A stretch of DNA of 34,294 nucleotides from Cellulomonas sp. (lineage in GTDB: Bacteria > Actinomycetota > Actinomycetes > Actinomycetales > Cellulomonadaceae): NCBI GenBank assembly GCA_017882855.1, contig JADGOR010000012.1, positions 1-34,294 on the forward strand. The letters run 5' to 3'. The notes under the pieces were generated by a model. That model was not told the origin of the DNA. It made no database searches and was given only the letters and a program-made list of their open reading frames with translations. A program made the position numbers and the translations under genes. Positions 26,226 to 34,294 of the stretch are shown piece by piece. How positions within the stretch are numbered: position 1 is the first letter of the stretch; every line of letters begins with the position of its first letter.

Positions 26226-28882
26226 ATGACGAAGGGCTCCCCCGAGGCCGGTTCCACCGCGTTCTCGATCACGTCGAACGCGGCGGCGGCGACCGTATCC
26301 GGACCCGCCACGGGCTCGCCCCCAACGGCCCCGAACGACTCGACAACGGTCTCCCCGCTGCTCTCGTCATGCTCGTGCGCGTGCACCGCGGCAGCCGCGA
26401 TGGCCACGAGCGTCGCCTTCACGGCGGCGCGCTCCTCGGACTCGGGCTCGGGCAGCACCGGGACAGCCGCGTGCTGAGCAGCGGCCGGTTCCTTGCGCTT
26501 GCGACGGCTTCGCTTCGGCTCGTCGGACGCCTCGCTCGCCATCGGCGCGGCGCCGCCGTCGTTCTTCCGCTCGACGGGATCGGTGTGCACGATGAAGCCG
26601 CGGCCGTTGCAGTGCTCGCACGTCTCACTGAAGGCCTCGACGAGACCCTGACCGACCCGCTTGCGGGTCATCTGGACCAGTCCGAGCGAGGTCACCTCGG
26701 CCACCTGGTGCTTCGTGCGGTCACGCCCGAGGCACTCGATCAGACGTCGCAGCACGAGGTCGCGGTTGGACTCGAGCACCATGTCGATGAAGTCGATGAC
26801 GATCATGCCGCCGATGTCGCGCAGCCGGAGCTGGCGCACGATCTCCTCGGCGGCCTCGAGGTTGTTCCGCGTCACGGTCTCCTCGAGCGTGCCACCGGAG
26901 CCGGTGAACTTCCCCGTGTTGACGTCGATGACGGACATCGCCTCGGTGCGGTCGATCACCAGGGAGCCGCCCGACGGCAGCCAGACCTTGCGGTCCATCC
27001 CCTTGGCGAGCTGCTCGTCGACCCGGTGCGCCGCGAAGACGTCCCCCGTGCCGGTCCACTTGTGCAGACGGTCCGCGAGGTCGGGCGCCACCTGGGAGAC
27101 ATACTCCGAGATGGTCGTCCAGGCCTCCGCCCCCGAGATGGTGAGGGAGCTGATGTCCTCGTTGAAGATGTCGCGCACGACGCGCGTGGACAGCTCAGGC
27201 TCGCCGTGCAGCAGGGCGGGCGCCGTCGCCGTCTTCGCCTTCTTCTCCAGGTCGGCCCACTGCTCGGTGAGCCGCGCCATGTCGCGGCGGAGCTCGTCCT
27301 CGCTCGCCCCCTCGGCGGCCGTGCGCACGATCACGCCGGCACCCTCGGGCACGATCTCCTTGAGCAGCTTCTTGAGCCGCGCCCGCTCGTTCTCGGGCAG
27401 CTTGCGTGAGATGCCGGTCATCGCGCCGTTCGGCACGAAGACGAGGTAGCGGCCGGCGAGGGTGACCTGCGCGGTGAGCCGCGAGCCCTTGTGCCCGATC
27501 GGGTCCTTGGTCACCTGGACCATGACGGAGTCACCCGAGTTCAGCGCCTGCTCGATCCGGCGCGGCTGACCGTCGAGGCCGGCCGCATCCCAGTTCACCT
27601 CACCGGCGTACAGCACGGCATTGCGGCCCTTGCCGACGTCGACGAACGCCGCCTCCATGCTCGGCAGCACGTTCTGCACCCGGCCGAGGTAGACGTTGCC
27701 GACCGTAGAGGTCTGCGTCTTGCGCGAGACGTAGTGCTCGACCAGGACGTTGTCCTCCAGGACCGCGATCTGGGTCCGGCCGTCCGACTCGCGGACGATC
27801 ATCGAGCGCTCGACCGACTCGCGACGGGCCAAGAACTCGGCCTCGGTGACGATGGTCCGGCGACGGCCCGCGTCGCGGCCCTCGCGGCGACGCTGGCGCT
27901 TCGCCTCCAACCGGGTCGAACCCTTGAGCGCGGTGACCTCGTCCGAGCGTCCGCGGGTGCGGGTCGGAGCGGAGGTCTCCTCCGGCCCCGACTCACCGGA
28001 ATGCCCACCGCGACGACGACGCCGACGACGACGGCTCGACGACGAACCCTCCGACTCATCGGCCGCCTCGCCTTCGGCGTCGTTCTCGTGCGCAACGGGG
28101 CTCTCGACCGCGTGGTCCTCCGCGCCGTGCTCGTCCGCCGTGTCCCGCTCGTCCTCTGACCCGCCATGTCCGGTGCCACGGCCACGGCGCCCCCGACCGC
28201 CGCGGCGACGGCGACGGCGGGCGGCCGCCTCCTCGCTCTCGTCGGCTGCCGGCGAGACGTCGGCGCCTTCGGTCGTCTCGTCCGCAGCAGCCTCGTCGGT
28301 CGGCTCCGCCTGTACGACGCGGGCCGTCCGGGCGCCGCGACCCGAGCGGCTGCCCGAGGTTGTCCGCGTCGTGGCCAGCAGCTCGTCTACGGCCTCGGTG
28401 GCACCGGTCGACGCCACGGGAGCGCTCCCGGGCGGGCCCGCCGGTGCCTGAGCGCGTCGGCCCTTCGGTCGAGCGGCCGAGGGGTCCGGGGCCTGGAACA
28501 GCAGTGCGGTCATCGGAAGCCGCACCGACTCGGGAGGTGTACGCCGCTCGCCGATCGGCTCGTCCGCGTGCGTCGGCTCGATCGCGGTGGTCGCCTCGGG
28601 GGCAGCCTCCTGAGCCGCATCTGCCGACGATGCTCGACGGCGGGTCGACGTCGTGCGGCTGCGGGTGGCCGTCCGCTTCACAGCGGGCGCGTCCGGCTGA
28701 GCTTCTCCGCCCGTCACCTCGGGCCCACCGCTGCTGCGCGCGGTGTCCGGCGTCGTTCCGGCGGCCGGGTCCGCGTTCGGCGCCTTGCGCCGGGTGCGCG
28801 TGGCCGCCCGCCTCGCAGCGACGGGCGCGGTGCCGGTCTCGGTCGTCTCGGGTGTTGATTCGGGTGTGTCGATACTCGTCAT
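26222..28882 (-). CDS. rne: Ribonuclease E/G family protein
   Basis: The 886-residue protein has its catalytic core in the C-terminal half, as in other actinobacterial RNase E. An S1 domain (about 394-470, NVYLGRVQNVLPSMEAAFVD) is followed by the 5'-sensor and DNase I-like region, where the metal-binding aspartates are D653 (SVIDVNTGKFTG) and D697 (IVIDFIDM). A zinc-link-like CEHC follows at 755-758. The first 320 residues are disordered with Arg-rich patches (about 222-235 and 284-291), likely RNA- or degradosome-contacting. A shorter disordered tail ends the protein. The enzyme starts decay of most mRNAs and processes rRNA. The frame is open upstream to 29233, but the ATG at 28880-28882 has GGGAG 7 nt ahead and starts the usual N-terminus. 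Confidence 0.95.
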   Translation of the reverse strand: MTSIDTPESTPETTETGTAPVAARRAATRTRRKAPNADPAAGTTPDTARSSGGPEVTGGEAQPDAPAVKRTATRSRTTSTRRRASSADAAQEAAPEATTAIEPTHADEPIGERRTPPESVRLPMTALLFQAPDPSAARPKGRRAQAPAGPPGSAPVASTGATEAVDELLATTRTTSGSRSGRGARTARVVQAEPTDEAAADETTEGADVSPAADESEEAAARRRRRRGGRGRRGRGTGHGGSEDERDTADEHGAEDHAVESPVAHENDAEGEAADESEGSSSSRRRRRRRRGGHSGESGPEETSAPTRTRGRSDEVTALKGSTRLEAKRQRRREGRDAGRRRTIVTEAEFLARRESVERSMIVRESDGRTQIAVLEDNVLVEHYVSRKTQTSTVGNVYLGRVQNVLPSMEAAFVDVGKGRNAVLYAGEVNWDAAGLDGQPRRIEQALNSGDSVMVQVTKDPIGHKGSRLTAQVTLAGRYLVFVPNGAMTGISRKLPENERARLKKLLKEIVPEGAGVIVRTAAEGASEDELRRDMARLTEQWADLEKKAKTATAPALLHGEPELSTRVVRDIFNEDISSLTISGAEAWTTISEYVSQVAPDLADRLHKWTGTGDVFAAHRVDEQLAKGMDRKVWLPSGGSLVIDRTEAMSVIDVNTGKFTGSGGTLEETVTRNNLEAAEEIVRQLRLRDIGGMIVIDFIDMVLESNRDLVLRRLIECLGRDRTKHQVAEVTSLGLVQMTRKRVGQGLVEAFSETCEHCNGRGFIVHTDPVERKNDGGAAPMASEASDEPKRSRRKRKEPAAAQHAAVPVLPEPESEERAAVKATLVAIAAAAVHAHEHDESSGETVVESFGAVGGEPVAGPDTVAAAAFDVIENAVEPASGEPFVI

Positions 28883-29107
28883 GGTCGTGCTCCCATGCCT
28901 CGGCACCGGCCACACCATCGCAGTGCCGTGAGGCGGTTGTTCGCCAGCGGCGCCCTCGGCGCCGAGACGGAAGTCGTCTGGTCGTAGAACAGCCGAGGCG
29001 GGGCGTCGCCTGCGCCAGCCCGACCGACCCGTGCGAACGGGTCCAGCGGCGGCGGCAGGCGGGGCGCGGCGCGCTCCTGCTGCTCGTACGTCGTGTGGTT
29101 GCTCAAC

Positions 29108-29147
29108 GGTGTGGCACGTCATGCAACCTGTTGCAGTATCGCACACC
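29108..29147. promoter_or_regulatory. Nested dyad in the rne/cyd gap
   Basis: Inner arms TGCAAC (29122-29127) and GTTGCA (29130-29135) are separated by 2 nt. Outer arms GGTGTG (29108-29113) and CACACC (29142-29147) flank them. A GATACT -10-like box for rne (complement of 29136-29141) lies between, so the dyad would cover the predicted rne start point. Confidence 0.4.
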
Positions 29148-29269
29148 GCACCGCGCTGAGCAGGAGCGACACGTCCCGCGGCCGCCCCGCAACCCGTGCC
29201 GACGACCCTGCGTGGCTGGTCCCGGGTGCCCACGGCAGGGTCCTGGCGGCTGGCTCACTGACCCGCTGA

Positions 29270-29287
29270 ATGGGACTTTCGTCCTAT
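29270..29287 (+). promoter_or_regulatory. DosR/DevR-like box upstream of cydA
   Basis: ATGGGAC-TTTC-GTCCTAT is an imperfect dyad whose core GGGACTTTCGTCCT (29272-29285) matches 12 of 14 core positions of the mycobacterial DosR consensus. Its centre lies about 42 bp before the start point predicted from the TAGCGT -10, the usual place for an activator that touches the -35 region. No dosR-like gene is in the window. Confidence 0.5.
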
Positions 29288-29307
29288 TCGCCTCGCGCCC
29301 GTCCTCC

Positions 29308-29313
29308 TAGCGT
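29308..29313 (+). promoter_or_regulatory. -10 box of the cydABDC promoter
   Basis: TAGCGT (29308-29313) has no good -35 at 17-18 bp (TATTCG region), which fits an activator-dependent promoter. The predicted leader is about 70 nt, ending in the CGGAG ribosome site of cydA. Confidence 0.45.
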
Positions 29314-29391
29314 GGCAGCGTTCGCGATGGAGGCCCGTGCTGGCGCGTGGAGCCCCCGGGACACCGCCGCTCAGACAGACCGGAGCGCTTC

Positions 29392-30843
29392 ATGAACGCC
29401 CTCGAACTTGCCCGTTGGCAGTTCGGCATCACGACCATCTACCACTTCGTGCTGGTCCCGCTGACGATCGGTCTCACCCCGCTCGTCGCGATCATGCAGA
29501 CCGTCTGGTACCGCACCGGCAACGAAACCTGGCTCCGCCTGACGAAGTTCTTCGGCAAGCTCCTGCTGATCAACTTCGCCCTCGGGGTGGCGACCGGAAT
29601 CGTTCAGGAGTTCCAGTTCGGGATGGCCTGGAGCGAGTACTCGCGGTTCGTCGGGGACGTGTTCGGCGCTCCGCTCGCGATGGAGGCACTCGCCGCGTTC
29701 TTCATCGAGTCCACCTTCCTCGGGTTGTGGATCTTCGGTTGGGAGCGGCTGCCGAAGAAGATCCACCTCGCGACGATCTGGCTGGTGGCGATCGGCGCGA
29801 ACCTCTCGGCCTACTTCATCCTCGCCGCGAACTCGTGGATGCAGCACCCGGTCGGCACCACGTACAACGCGCAGACCGGCCGGGCCGAGATGACCGACAT
29901 CGGCGCCGTGCTGTCGAACCCGACGCTCCTCTCGGCCTTCCCACACACCATCGCGACGTCGTTCCTGGTCGCCGGTACGTTCGTCGCCGGGATCGCCGGT
30001 TGGTGGATGGTCCGGGCGGTCCGCGCGAAGAACGAGAGCCTCGCTCGCTCGCTGTACCGGCCGGCCGTCCTGCTGGGCGTCGTCGTCATGCTCGTCGCGG
30101 GGATCGGCGTGACGCTCTCCGGCGACACCCAGGCGAAGCTCATGTTCCAGCAGCAGCCGATGAAGATGGCTGCCGCCGAGGCGCTCTGCGTGAGCGAGGA
30201 CGGCGCCAGCTTCTCGATCCTGGCGATCGGCAACCTGGCGAACGACTGCGCCGGCGTTCGCCACGTCATCAGCGTGCCGGGTCTCACCTCGTTCCTGGCC
30301 AACGGTGACTTCTCCTCCCACCTCGATGGCATGACCGAGATCCAGCAGCGTGACGAACAGCGCTTCGGCGAAGGCGTGGACTACTCCCCCAACCTCGCGG
30401 TCACCTACTGGAGCTTCCGGCTGATGATCGGCCTCGGCGCCGGTAGCGCCGCCCTCGCTCTGCTCGCGCTGTGGTTGACCCGCAAGGGCCGGGTCACCGG
30501 CAACAAGTGGTTCGCACGGCTCGCGCTCGGGGCGATCCCGACGCCGTTCCTGGCCGCATCCTTCGGCTGGCTCTTCACCGAGATGGGCCGACAGCCATGG
30601 GTGGTCGCGCCGAACCCGACCGGAATCGACGAGATCCGGCTGCTGACCGCGCGCGGGGTGTCGACGTCCGTGAGCGCTGGCACGATCCTGACCTCGATGA
30701 TCGTCTTCACGGTCCTCTACGCGGCGCTAGGTGTGGTCTGGTTCCGACTCATCGCGCGGTACGCACGCGAGGGAGCGCCCGAGCTGACCGATACCCCGCC
30801 CGCGGACGAGTCGGAGACCGGCCCGCTCTCGTTCGCCTACTGA
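29392..30843 (+). CDS. cydA: Cytochrome bd ubiquinol oxidase subunit I
   Basis: The 483-residue membrane protein has the heme ligands H18 (heme b595/d site), H185 and M345 (heme b558), acidic residues E98 and E106, and the GRQPW motif (399-403) of CydA. The Q-loop contains K258 and E263 (QQQPMKMAAAEAL). The length shows the short Q-loop type. CydA oxidises quinol (menaquinol in actinobacteria) and reduces oxygen to water at high affinity. The frame opens a little upstream, but the ATG at 29392 follows CGGAG and gives the standard NALELARWQFG start. First gene of cydABDC. Confidence 0.98.
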   Translation: MNALELARWQFGITTIYHFVLVPLTIGLTPLVAIMQTVWYRTGNETWLRLTKFFGKLLLINFALGVATGIVQEFQFGMAWSEYSRFVGDVFGAPLAMEALAAFFIESTFLGLWIFGWERLPKKIHLATIWLVAIGANLSAYFILAANSWMQHPVGTTYNAQTGRAEMTDIGAVLSNPTLLSAFPHTIATSFLVAGTFVAGIAGWWMVRAVRAKNESLARSLYRPAVLLGVVVMLVAGIGVTLSGDTQAKLMFQQQPMKMAAAEALCVSEDGASFSILAIGNLANDCAGVRHVISVPGLTSFLANGDFSSHLDGMTEIQQRDEQRFGEGVDYSPNLAVTYWSFRLMIGLGAGSAALALLALWLTRKGRVTGNKWFARLALGAIPTPFLAASFGWLFTEMGRQPWVVAPNPTGIDEIRLLTARGVSTSVSAGTILTSMIVFTVLYAALGVVWFRLIARYAREGAPELTDTPPADESETGPLSFAY

Positions 30844-30877
30844 GCCCACCGACTGCTGAGCCGAGAGGAGAACCCTG

Positions 30878-31912
30878 ATGGAACTCACCACAGTCTGGTT
30901 CGTGCTCATCGCCATCCTCTGGACCGGCTACCTCGTGCTGGAGGGCTTCGACTTCGGCGTCGGCATGCTGATCCCGATCATCGGGCGGGACGACGCCGAA
31001 CGCCGCGTCGTCATCAACACGATCGGCCCGGTGTGGGACGGAAACGAGGTCTGGCTGCTCACTGCCGGCGGCGCGACCTTCGCAGCCTTCCCCGAGTGGT
31101 ACGCCACGCTGTTCTCCGGCTTCTACCTGCCGCTGCTCCTGATCCTCGTCGCGCTGATCGTGCGCGCAGTGGCCTTCGAGTACCGAGGCAAGATCAACAG
31201 CCCGGCGTGGCGGGCGAGATGGGATGCCGGCATCGGTCTGGGCTCGTGGCTGCCGTCGATCCTGTGGGGTGTGGCGTTCGCGAACATCGTGCGCGGGGTG
31301 GCGATCAACGCCGATCACCAGTACACCGGTGGGTTCTGGGCTCTGCTCAACCTTTACGCCCTGCTCGGCGGGCTGACCACGCTGTTGCTCTTCCTGACCC
31401 ATGGCGCGGTGTTCCTCGCGCTCAAGACCGACGGCACCGTGCGCGCCCGGGCCGGCGCGCTGGCCGCCAAGCTCTCGATCGCGACCCTCGTCGTCGCAGG
31501 CGGATTCGCGGTCTGGACCCAGGTCGCCTACTCCGTCACCTGGACCTGGGCCGTGGTGGCGGTGGCAGCGCTCGCCCTCCTCGGCGTCGTCGTCGCGACT
31601 TCTCGACGGAGAGAGGGCTGGGCCTTCGCCCTCTCCGCCCTGGCCATCCTCGCCGCCGTCGTGCTCATCTTCGGCTCGCTGTATCCGGACGTGATGCCGT
31701 CGACGACCGACCCGGCGTTCTCGCTGACCGTCACGAACGCGTCCTCCACGCACTACACGCTGACCGTGATGACCTGGGTCGCCGTCGTGCTGACGCCCGT
31801 CGTGCTGGCGTACCAGGCGTGGACCTACTGGGTGTTCCGGAAGCGCATCTCTACGGCCGACATCCCGGCCCACACCGGACTCACGTTCGAGCGCAGCCGC
31901 GAGCGCGCGTGA
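30878..31912 (+). CDS. cydB: Cytochrome bd ubiquinol oxidase subunit II
   Basis: The 344-residue CydB starts MELTTVWFVLIAILWTGYLV, continues with LEGFDFGVGM and has about nine membrane helices, normal for the family. It pairs with CydA to form the oxidase. GAGAGGAG lies about 7 nt ahead of the ATG. It follows cydA by 34 nt and precedes cydD by 13 nt. Confidence 0.98.
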   Translation: MELTTVWFVLIAILWTGYLVLEGFDFGVGMLIPIIGRDDAERRVVINTIGPVWDGNEVWLLTAGGATFAAFPEWYATLFSGFYLPLLLILVALIVRAVAFEYRGKINSPAWRARWDAGIGLGSWLPSILWGVAFANIVRGVAINADHQYTGGFWALLNLYALLGGLTTLLLFLTHGAVFLALKTDGTVRARAGALAAKLSIATLVVAGGFAVWTQVAYSVTWTWAVVAVAALALLGVVVATSRRREGWAFALSALAILAAVVLIFGSLYPDVMPSTTDPAFSLTVTNASSTHYTLTVMTWVAVVLTPVVLAYQAWTYWVFRKRISTADIPAHTGLTFERSRERA

Positions 31913-31925
31913 CACCCTTGCGGGC

Positions 31926-33596
31926 GTGAAGCCGCTCGATCCGCGCCTGCTGCGCCACGCGCGCGCGGCCCGGCGCTGGATCGCCTTGAGCGTTGGGCTC
32001 GGCGCGCTGACCGCCGGGCTCGTCATCGCGCAGGCCCTGCTCCTGGCCCGGGTGCTTTCAGCGGCAGTGGCGGGCACCGCCACCGTCCGCGACGTCCGGA
32101 CTCCGCTCATCGCTCTGGCCGCGGTGCTGCTGGCCCGCGTCGCGGTGACCTGGCTGAACGAGCGCTGGGCGCACCGGGCCGCAGGTGCGGTGATCGCCGA
32201 GCTCCGCGCCCGCGTGGTCGACCATGCCACCGCGCTCGGTCCGCGCTGGCTCGCCGGTGGTGCCGGCGCGCCCTTGACCACCCTCGTCACTCGCGGCCTG
32301 GACGCGCTCGAGCCGTACTTCGTCCGCTACCTGCCCCAGCTCGTGCTCGCGGCGACCGTAACGCCGGCCGTCCTCGCCGTGGTGCTCGGCCTGGACTGGG
32401 TCGCCGCGGTGACGATCGCGGTGACCCTGCCGCTCGTCCCGATCTTCATGGTCCTGGTCGGGCGCCTCACGCAGGACGCCTCGCACCGACGCCTCGCCAC
32501 GATGGAACGCCTCGGCGGGCAGATGCTCGACCTCGTCGCGGGCCTTCCGACGCTGCGCGCTCTCGGCCGGGAGCGGGGACCGATCGCGCGGGTCCGCGAG
32601 CTCGGCGAGTCGCACCGCACCGCGACGATGACGACGCTGCGCCTCGCGTTCCTGTCCGGCATGGTGCTCGAGCTGATCACCACGCTCTCGGTGGCTCTGG
32701 TGGCCGTCGGCATCGGGCTGCGGCTGGTCGCCGGCGACCTGGATCTGCAGACCGGGCTGGCGGTCCTGGTGCTCGCGCCCGAGGTGTACCTGCCGCTGCG
32801 GCAGGTCGGAGCGCACTTCCATGCCTCGACCGACGGGATCGCCGCGGCCGAGCGCGCCTTCGATGTGCTGGAGGTGCCGCTTCCGCCGCGGGGGCTGCGG
32901 GACGCGCCCGACCTGCGCCGCGCGACGATCCGGCTCGACGGCGTCTCGGTAGCCGCTCCGGGACGCGGCGTGTCAGCTCCGGCGGGACTCACGTTGGAGC
33001 TGCGGCCGGGACGCGTCGTCGCGCTGGCCGGACCGAGCGGAGCAGGCAAGTCGACGACGGCGCAGCTCGTCCTCGGTCTGCTCCCTCCCGATGCCGGGAC
33101 GGTGACGATCCAGCTGCCGGGCCACGCGCCGGTCGACCTCGCCGAGATCGCGCCGGAGAGCTGGTGGGACCAGGTCTCCTGGGTCCCGCAGCGCCCGGTG
33201 ATCCTGCCCGGGACGCTCGCCGCGAACGTCGCCGCGGGGGTCGATCGCGTGCGTCTGGACGCGGCCGCTGCGCTGACCGGTCTGGACCAGGTCATTGCCG
33301 GCCTCTCGGAGGGCTGGGAGACGCACGTCGGGCACGGCGGCGTCGGGCTGAGCGTCGGTCAGCGCCAGCGCCTCGCGCTGACCCGCGCCCTGGTCGCGGA
33401 CACCGCCCTGGTCGTGCTCGACGAGCCGAGCGCTCACCTCGATGCCCAGAGCGAGCAGCGGGTGCTCGACGCGGTCGAGTCCATCCGCGCCGGCGGGCGC
33501 ACGGTGCTCGTCGTCGCACATCGGCGCACCCTCCTCTCCCTCGCCGACGAGATCGTCCTGGTGCACGCCGAGGCGCACGCCGAGGAGCCGTCGTGA
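31926..33596 (+). CDS. cydD: ABC transporter CydD, thiol exporter subunit for cytochrome bd assembly
   Basis: The 556-residue half-transporter has a membrane domain of six helices (1-300) and a nucleotide-binding domain with GPSGAGKS (369-376), Q-loop Q422, signature LSVGQRQR (475-482), Walker B ALVVLDE (494-500) and H-loop H532. CydDC exports reduced thiols such as cysteine and glutathione (here perhaps mycothiol-related) or handles heme, and is required for bd oxidase assembly. The signature begins LSVGQ rather than LSGGQ. The start is GTG at 31926 with no clear ribosome site, close behind cydB. Its stop overlaps the cydC start in GTGA. Confidence 0.95.
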   Translation: MKPLDPRLLRHARAARRWIALSVGLGALTAGLVIAQALLLARVLSAAVAGTATVRDVRTPLIALAAVLLARVAVTWLNERWAHRAAGAVIAELRARVVDHATALGPRWLAGGAGAPLTTLVTRGLDALEPYFVRYLPQLVLAATVTPAVLAVVLGLDWVAAVTIAVTLPLVPIFMVLVGRLTQDASHRRLATMERLGGQMLDLVAGLPTLRALGRERGPIARVRELGESHRTATMTTLRLAFLSGMVLELITTLSVALVAVGIGLRLVAGDLDLQTGLAVLVLAPEVYLPLRQVGAHFHASTDGIAAAERAFDVLEVPLPPRGLRDAPDLRRATIRLDGVSVAAPGRGVSAPAGLTLELRPGRVVALAGPSGAGKSTTAQLVLGLLPPDAGTVTIQLPGHAPVDLAEIAPESWWDQVSWVPQRPVILPGTLAANVAAGVDRVRLDAAAALTGLDQVIAGLSEGWETHVGHGGVGLSVGQRQRLALTRALVADTALVVLDEPSAHLDAQSEQRVLDAVESIRAGGRTVLVVAHRRTLLSLADEIVLVHAEAHAEEPS

Positions 33597-34294
33597 CCCG
33601 CGACCCGCTCTGGCGGGCCCTCGCGCTGCTCGACGTCAGATGGCGCCGGGCCGCGCTCGCGGTACTGGCCGGGGTGGCTGCGCTGGGCTCCGCGGTCGGC
33701 CTCACGGCCGTGTCGGCGTGGCTCATCGCCCGCGCCTCCCAGCTGCCACCGGTGCTCGATCTCCAGGTCGCCGTGGTGGCGGTCCGCGCCCTCGGCATCT
33801 CCCGGGGGGTGTTCCGCTACCTCGAACGCCTCGCCTCGCACGACGTGGCCCTGAGCGGAATGGTCCGGTTGCGCGAAGAGGTGTACCGCCGGCTGGCCGA
33901 GGGCCGGGCCGAAGCGGCCGCGGCCCTGCCGCGCGGCGACCTGCTGGCGCGGGTCGGTGCGGACGTGGACGCCGTCGGCGATGCCGTGGTGCGGGCCCTG
34001 CTGCCGGCCGGCGTCGCCGTGGTGCTCGGCCTCGGGACGGTCGCGCTGATCGCCGCGCTCCTGCCGAGCGCCGCGATCGCACTGGCCGGCTGCCTGCTGG
34101 TCGCCGGTGTGCTCGCACCCGCCCTGGCCGCACGGGGCGCCAGGCGTTCCGAGCTCGGCTCCGCGACGGCACGGGCCGATATCGCCGCGGCGGCACTCAC
34201 CGCGATCGAGGGCGCCGGTGAGCTCGCGATCGACGGTCGCCTGGCCCGCGCGCAACAGGACCTACGGGACGCCGAGGGAGTCCTCCGGCGCTCG
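33593..34294 (+). CDS. cydC: ABC transporter CydC (3' end beyond the window)
   Basis: GTG at 33593-33595 overlaps the cydD TGA by 4 nt, and the frame stays open for 234 codons to the right edge. The visible part is the membrane domain. SAWLIARASQLPPVLDLQ and VRALGISRGVFRYLERLASH are typical CydC segments in the first helices and first loop. The nucleotide-binding domain is not in the window. It forms a heterodimer with CydD. Confidence 0.93.
   Translation, partial: MTRDPLWRALALLDVRWRRAALAVLAGVAALGSAVGLTAVSAWLIARASQLPPVLDLQVAVVAVRALGISRGVFRYLERLASHDVALSGMVRLREEVYRRLAEGRAEAAAALPRGDLLARVGADVDAVGDAVVRALLPAGVAVVLGLGTVALIAALLPSAAIALAGCLLVAGVLAPALAARGARRSELGSATARADIAAAALTAIEGAGELAIDGRLARAQQDLRDAEGVLRRS

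Larger units (their letters stand above)
28883..29391. other. Divergent rne/cydA intergenic region
   Basis: A 509-bp gap without a supported gene. The rne side (28883-29147) probably holds a long 5' leader and a nested dyad. The cyd side holds a DosR-like box and a -10. A 75-codon minus frame (28879-29106, TTG start, no ribosome site) touches the rne start but is not called as a gene. Confidence 0.7.

Noticed and set aside
29100-29320. Rex or CRP site upstream of cydA
   Set aside because: No TGTGAA-n-TTCACA or TGTGA-N6-TCACA match was found. The GTGTG and CACAC arms belong to a different dyad.

Overview
The window is about 34 kb of very GC-rich chromosome from an actinobacterium, probably a Micrococcales member related to Cellulomonadaceae (inference from gene order and protein style, not a database match). 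Supporting signs are a DinB/MDMPI-type protein of the mycothiol-dependent isomerase family, many GTG starts, several TANNNT boxes only 6-7 nt ahead of start codons (the actinobacterial leaderless pattern), and a gene order (hemW-lepA, rpsT/holA-comEC-comEA-degV, rplU-rpmA-obg-proB-proA, nadD-rsfS-phosphatase, rne) that resembles the same neighbourhood in mycobacteria and other actinobacteria. It is core chromosome: I see no insertion sequence, integrase, prophage, CRISPR array or recognisable defence island.

Layout. 1-2963 (minus): hemW, running off the left edge, and lepA, overlapping by 4 nt. 3017-4713 (plus): an MDMPI-like protein, a solitary PemK/MazF-like protein and rpsT with a structured leader, closed by a hairpin terminator facing holA. 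4825-10344 (minus): degV, comEA, comEC and holA, the DNA-uptake set plus DNA polymerase III delta, with an unusually long comEC/holA overlap. 10404-12923 (minus): leuS from its own leaderless promoter. 12981-13195: a broken HerA-like (DUF853) ATPase remnant with an intact Walker A. 13356-15035 (minus): a membrane metallophosphoesterase. 15195-16922 (plus): a DUF4349 lipoprotein and a DUF1345 membrane protein. 16985-17482 (minus): a DUF2127 membrane protein.

17585-26088 (minus) is a long growth-linked cluster read right to left: rplU, rpmA, a strong hairpin, obg, proB, proA, a 50-residue membrane microprotein, nadD, a proline-rich single-pass membrane protein, rsfS, a histidine phosphatase (in the place of mycobacterial gpgP), then tRNA-Ala(GGC) and a terminator. 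Stop/start overlaps of 4 nt tie the end of the cluster together. It combines ribosome assembly and silencing (L21, L27, Obg, RsfS), proline synthesis and NAD synthesis.

26222-28882 (minus) is rne (RNase E/G) with a long disordered N-terminal region. A 509-bp divergent gap separates it from cydA-cydB-cydD-cydC (plus, cydC cut by the right edge), which encodes cytochrome bd oxidase and its ABC exporter. In that gap a GGGAC-TTTC-GTCC dyad resembling a DosR/DevR hypoxia box is centred about 42 bp upstream of the predicted cyd start of transcription. I regard this as the best regulatory lead. I found no convincing undescribed multi-gene system; the other leads are the alternative-pairing rpsT leader, the orphan MazF-like gene, the DUF853 remnant, the comEC/holA overlap and the conserved-looking microprotein.
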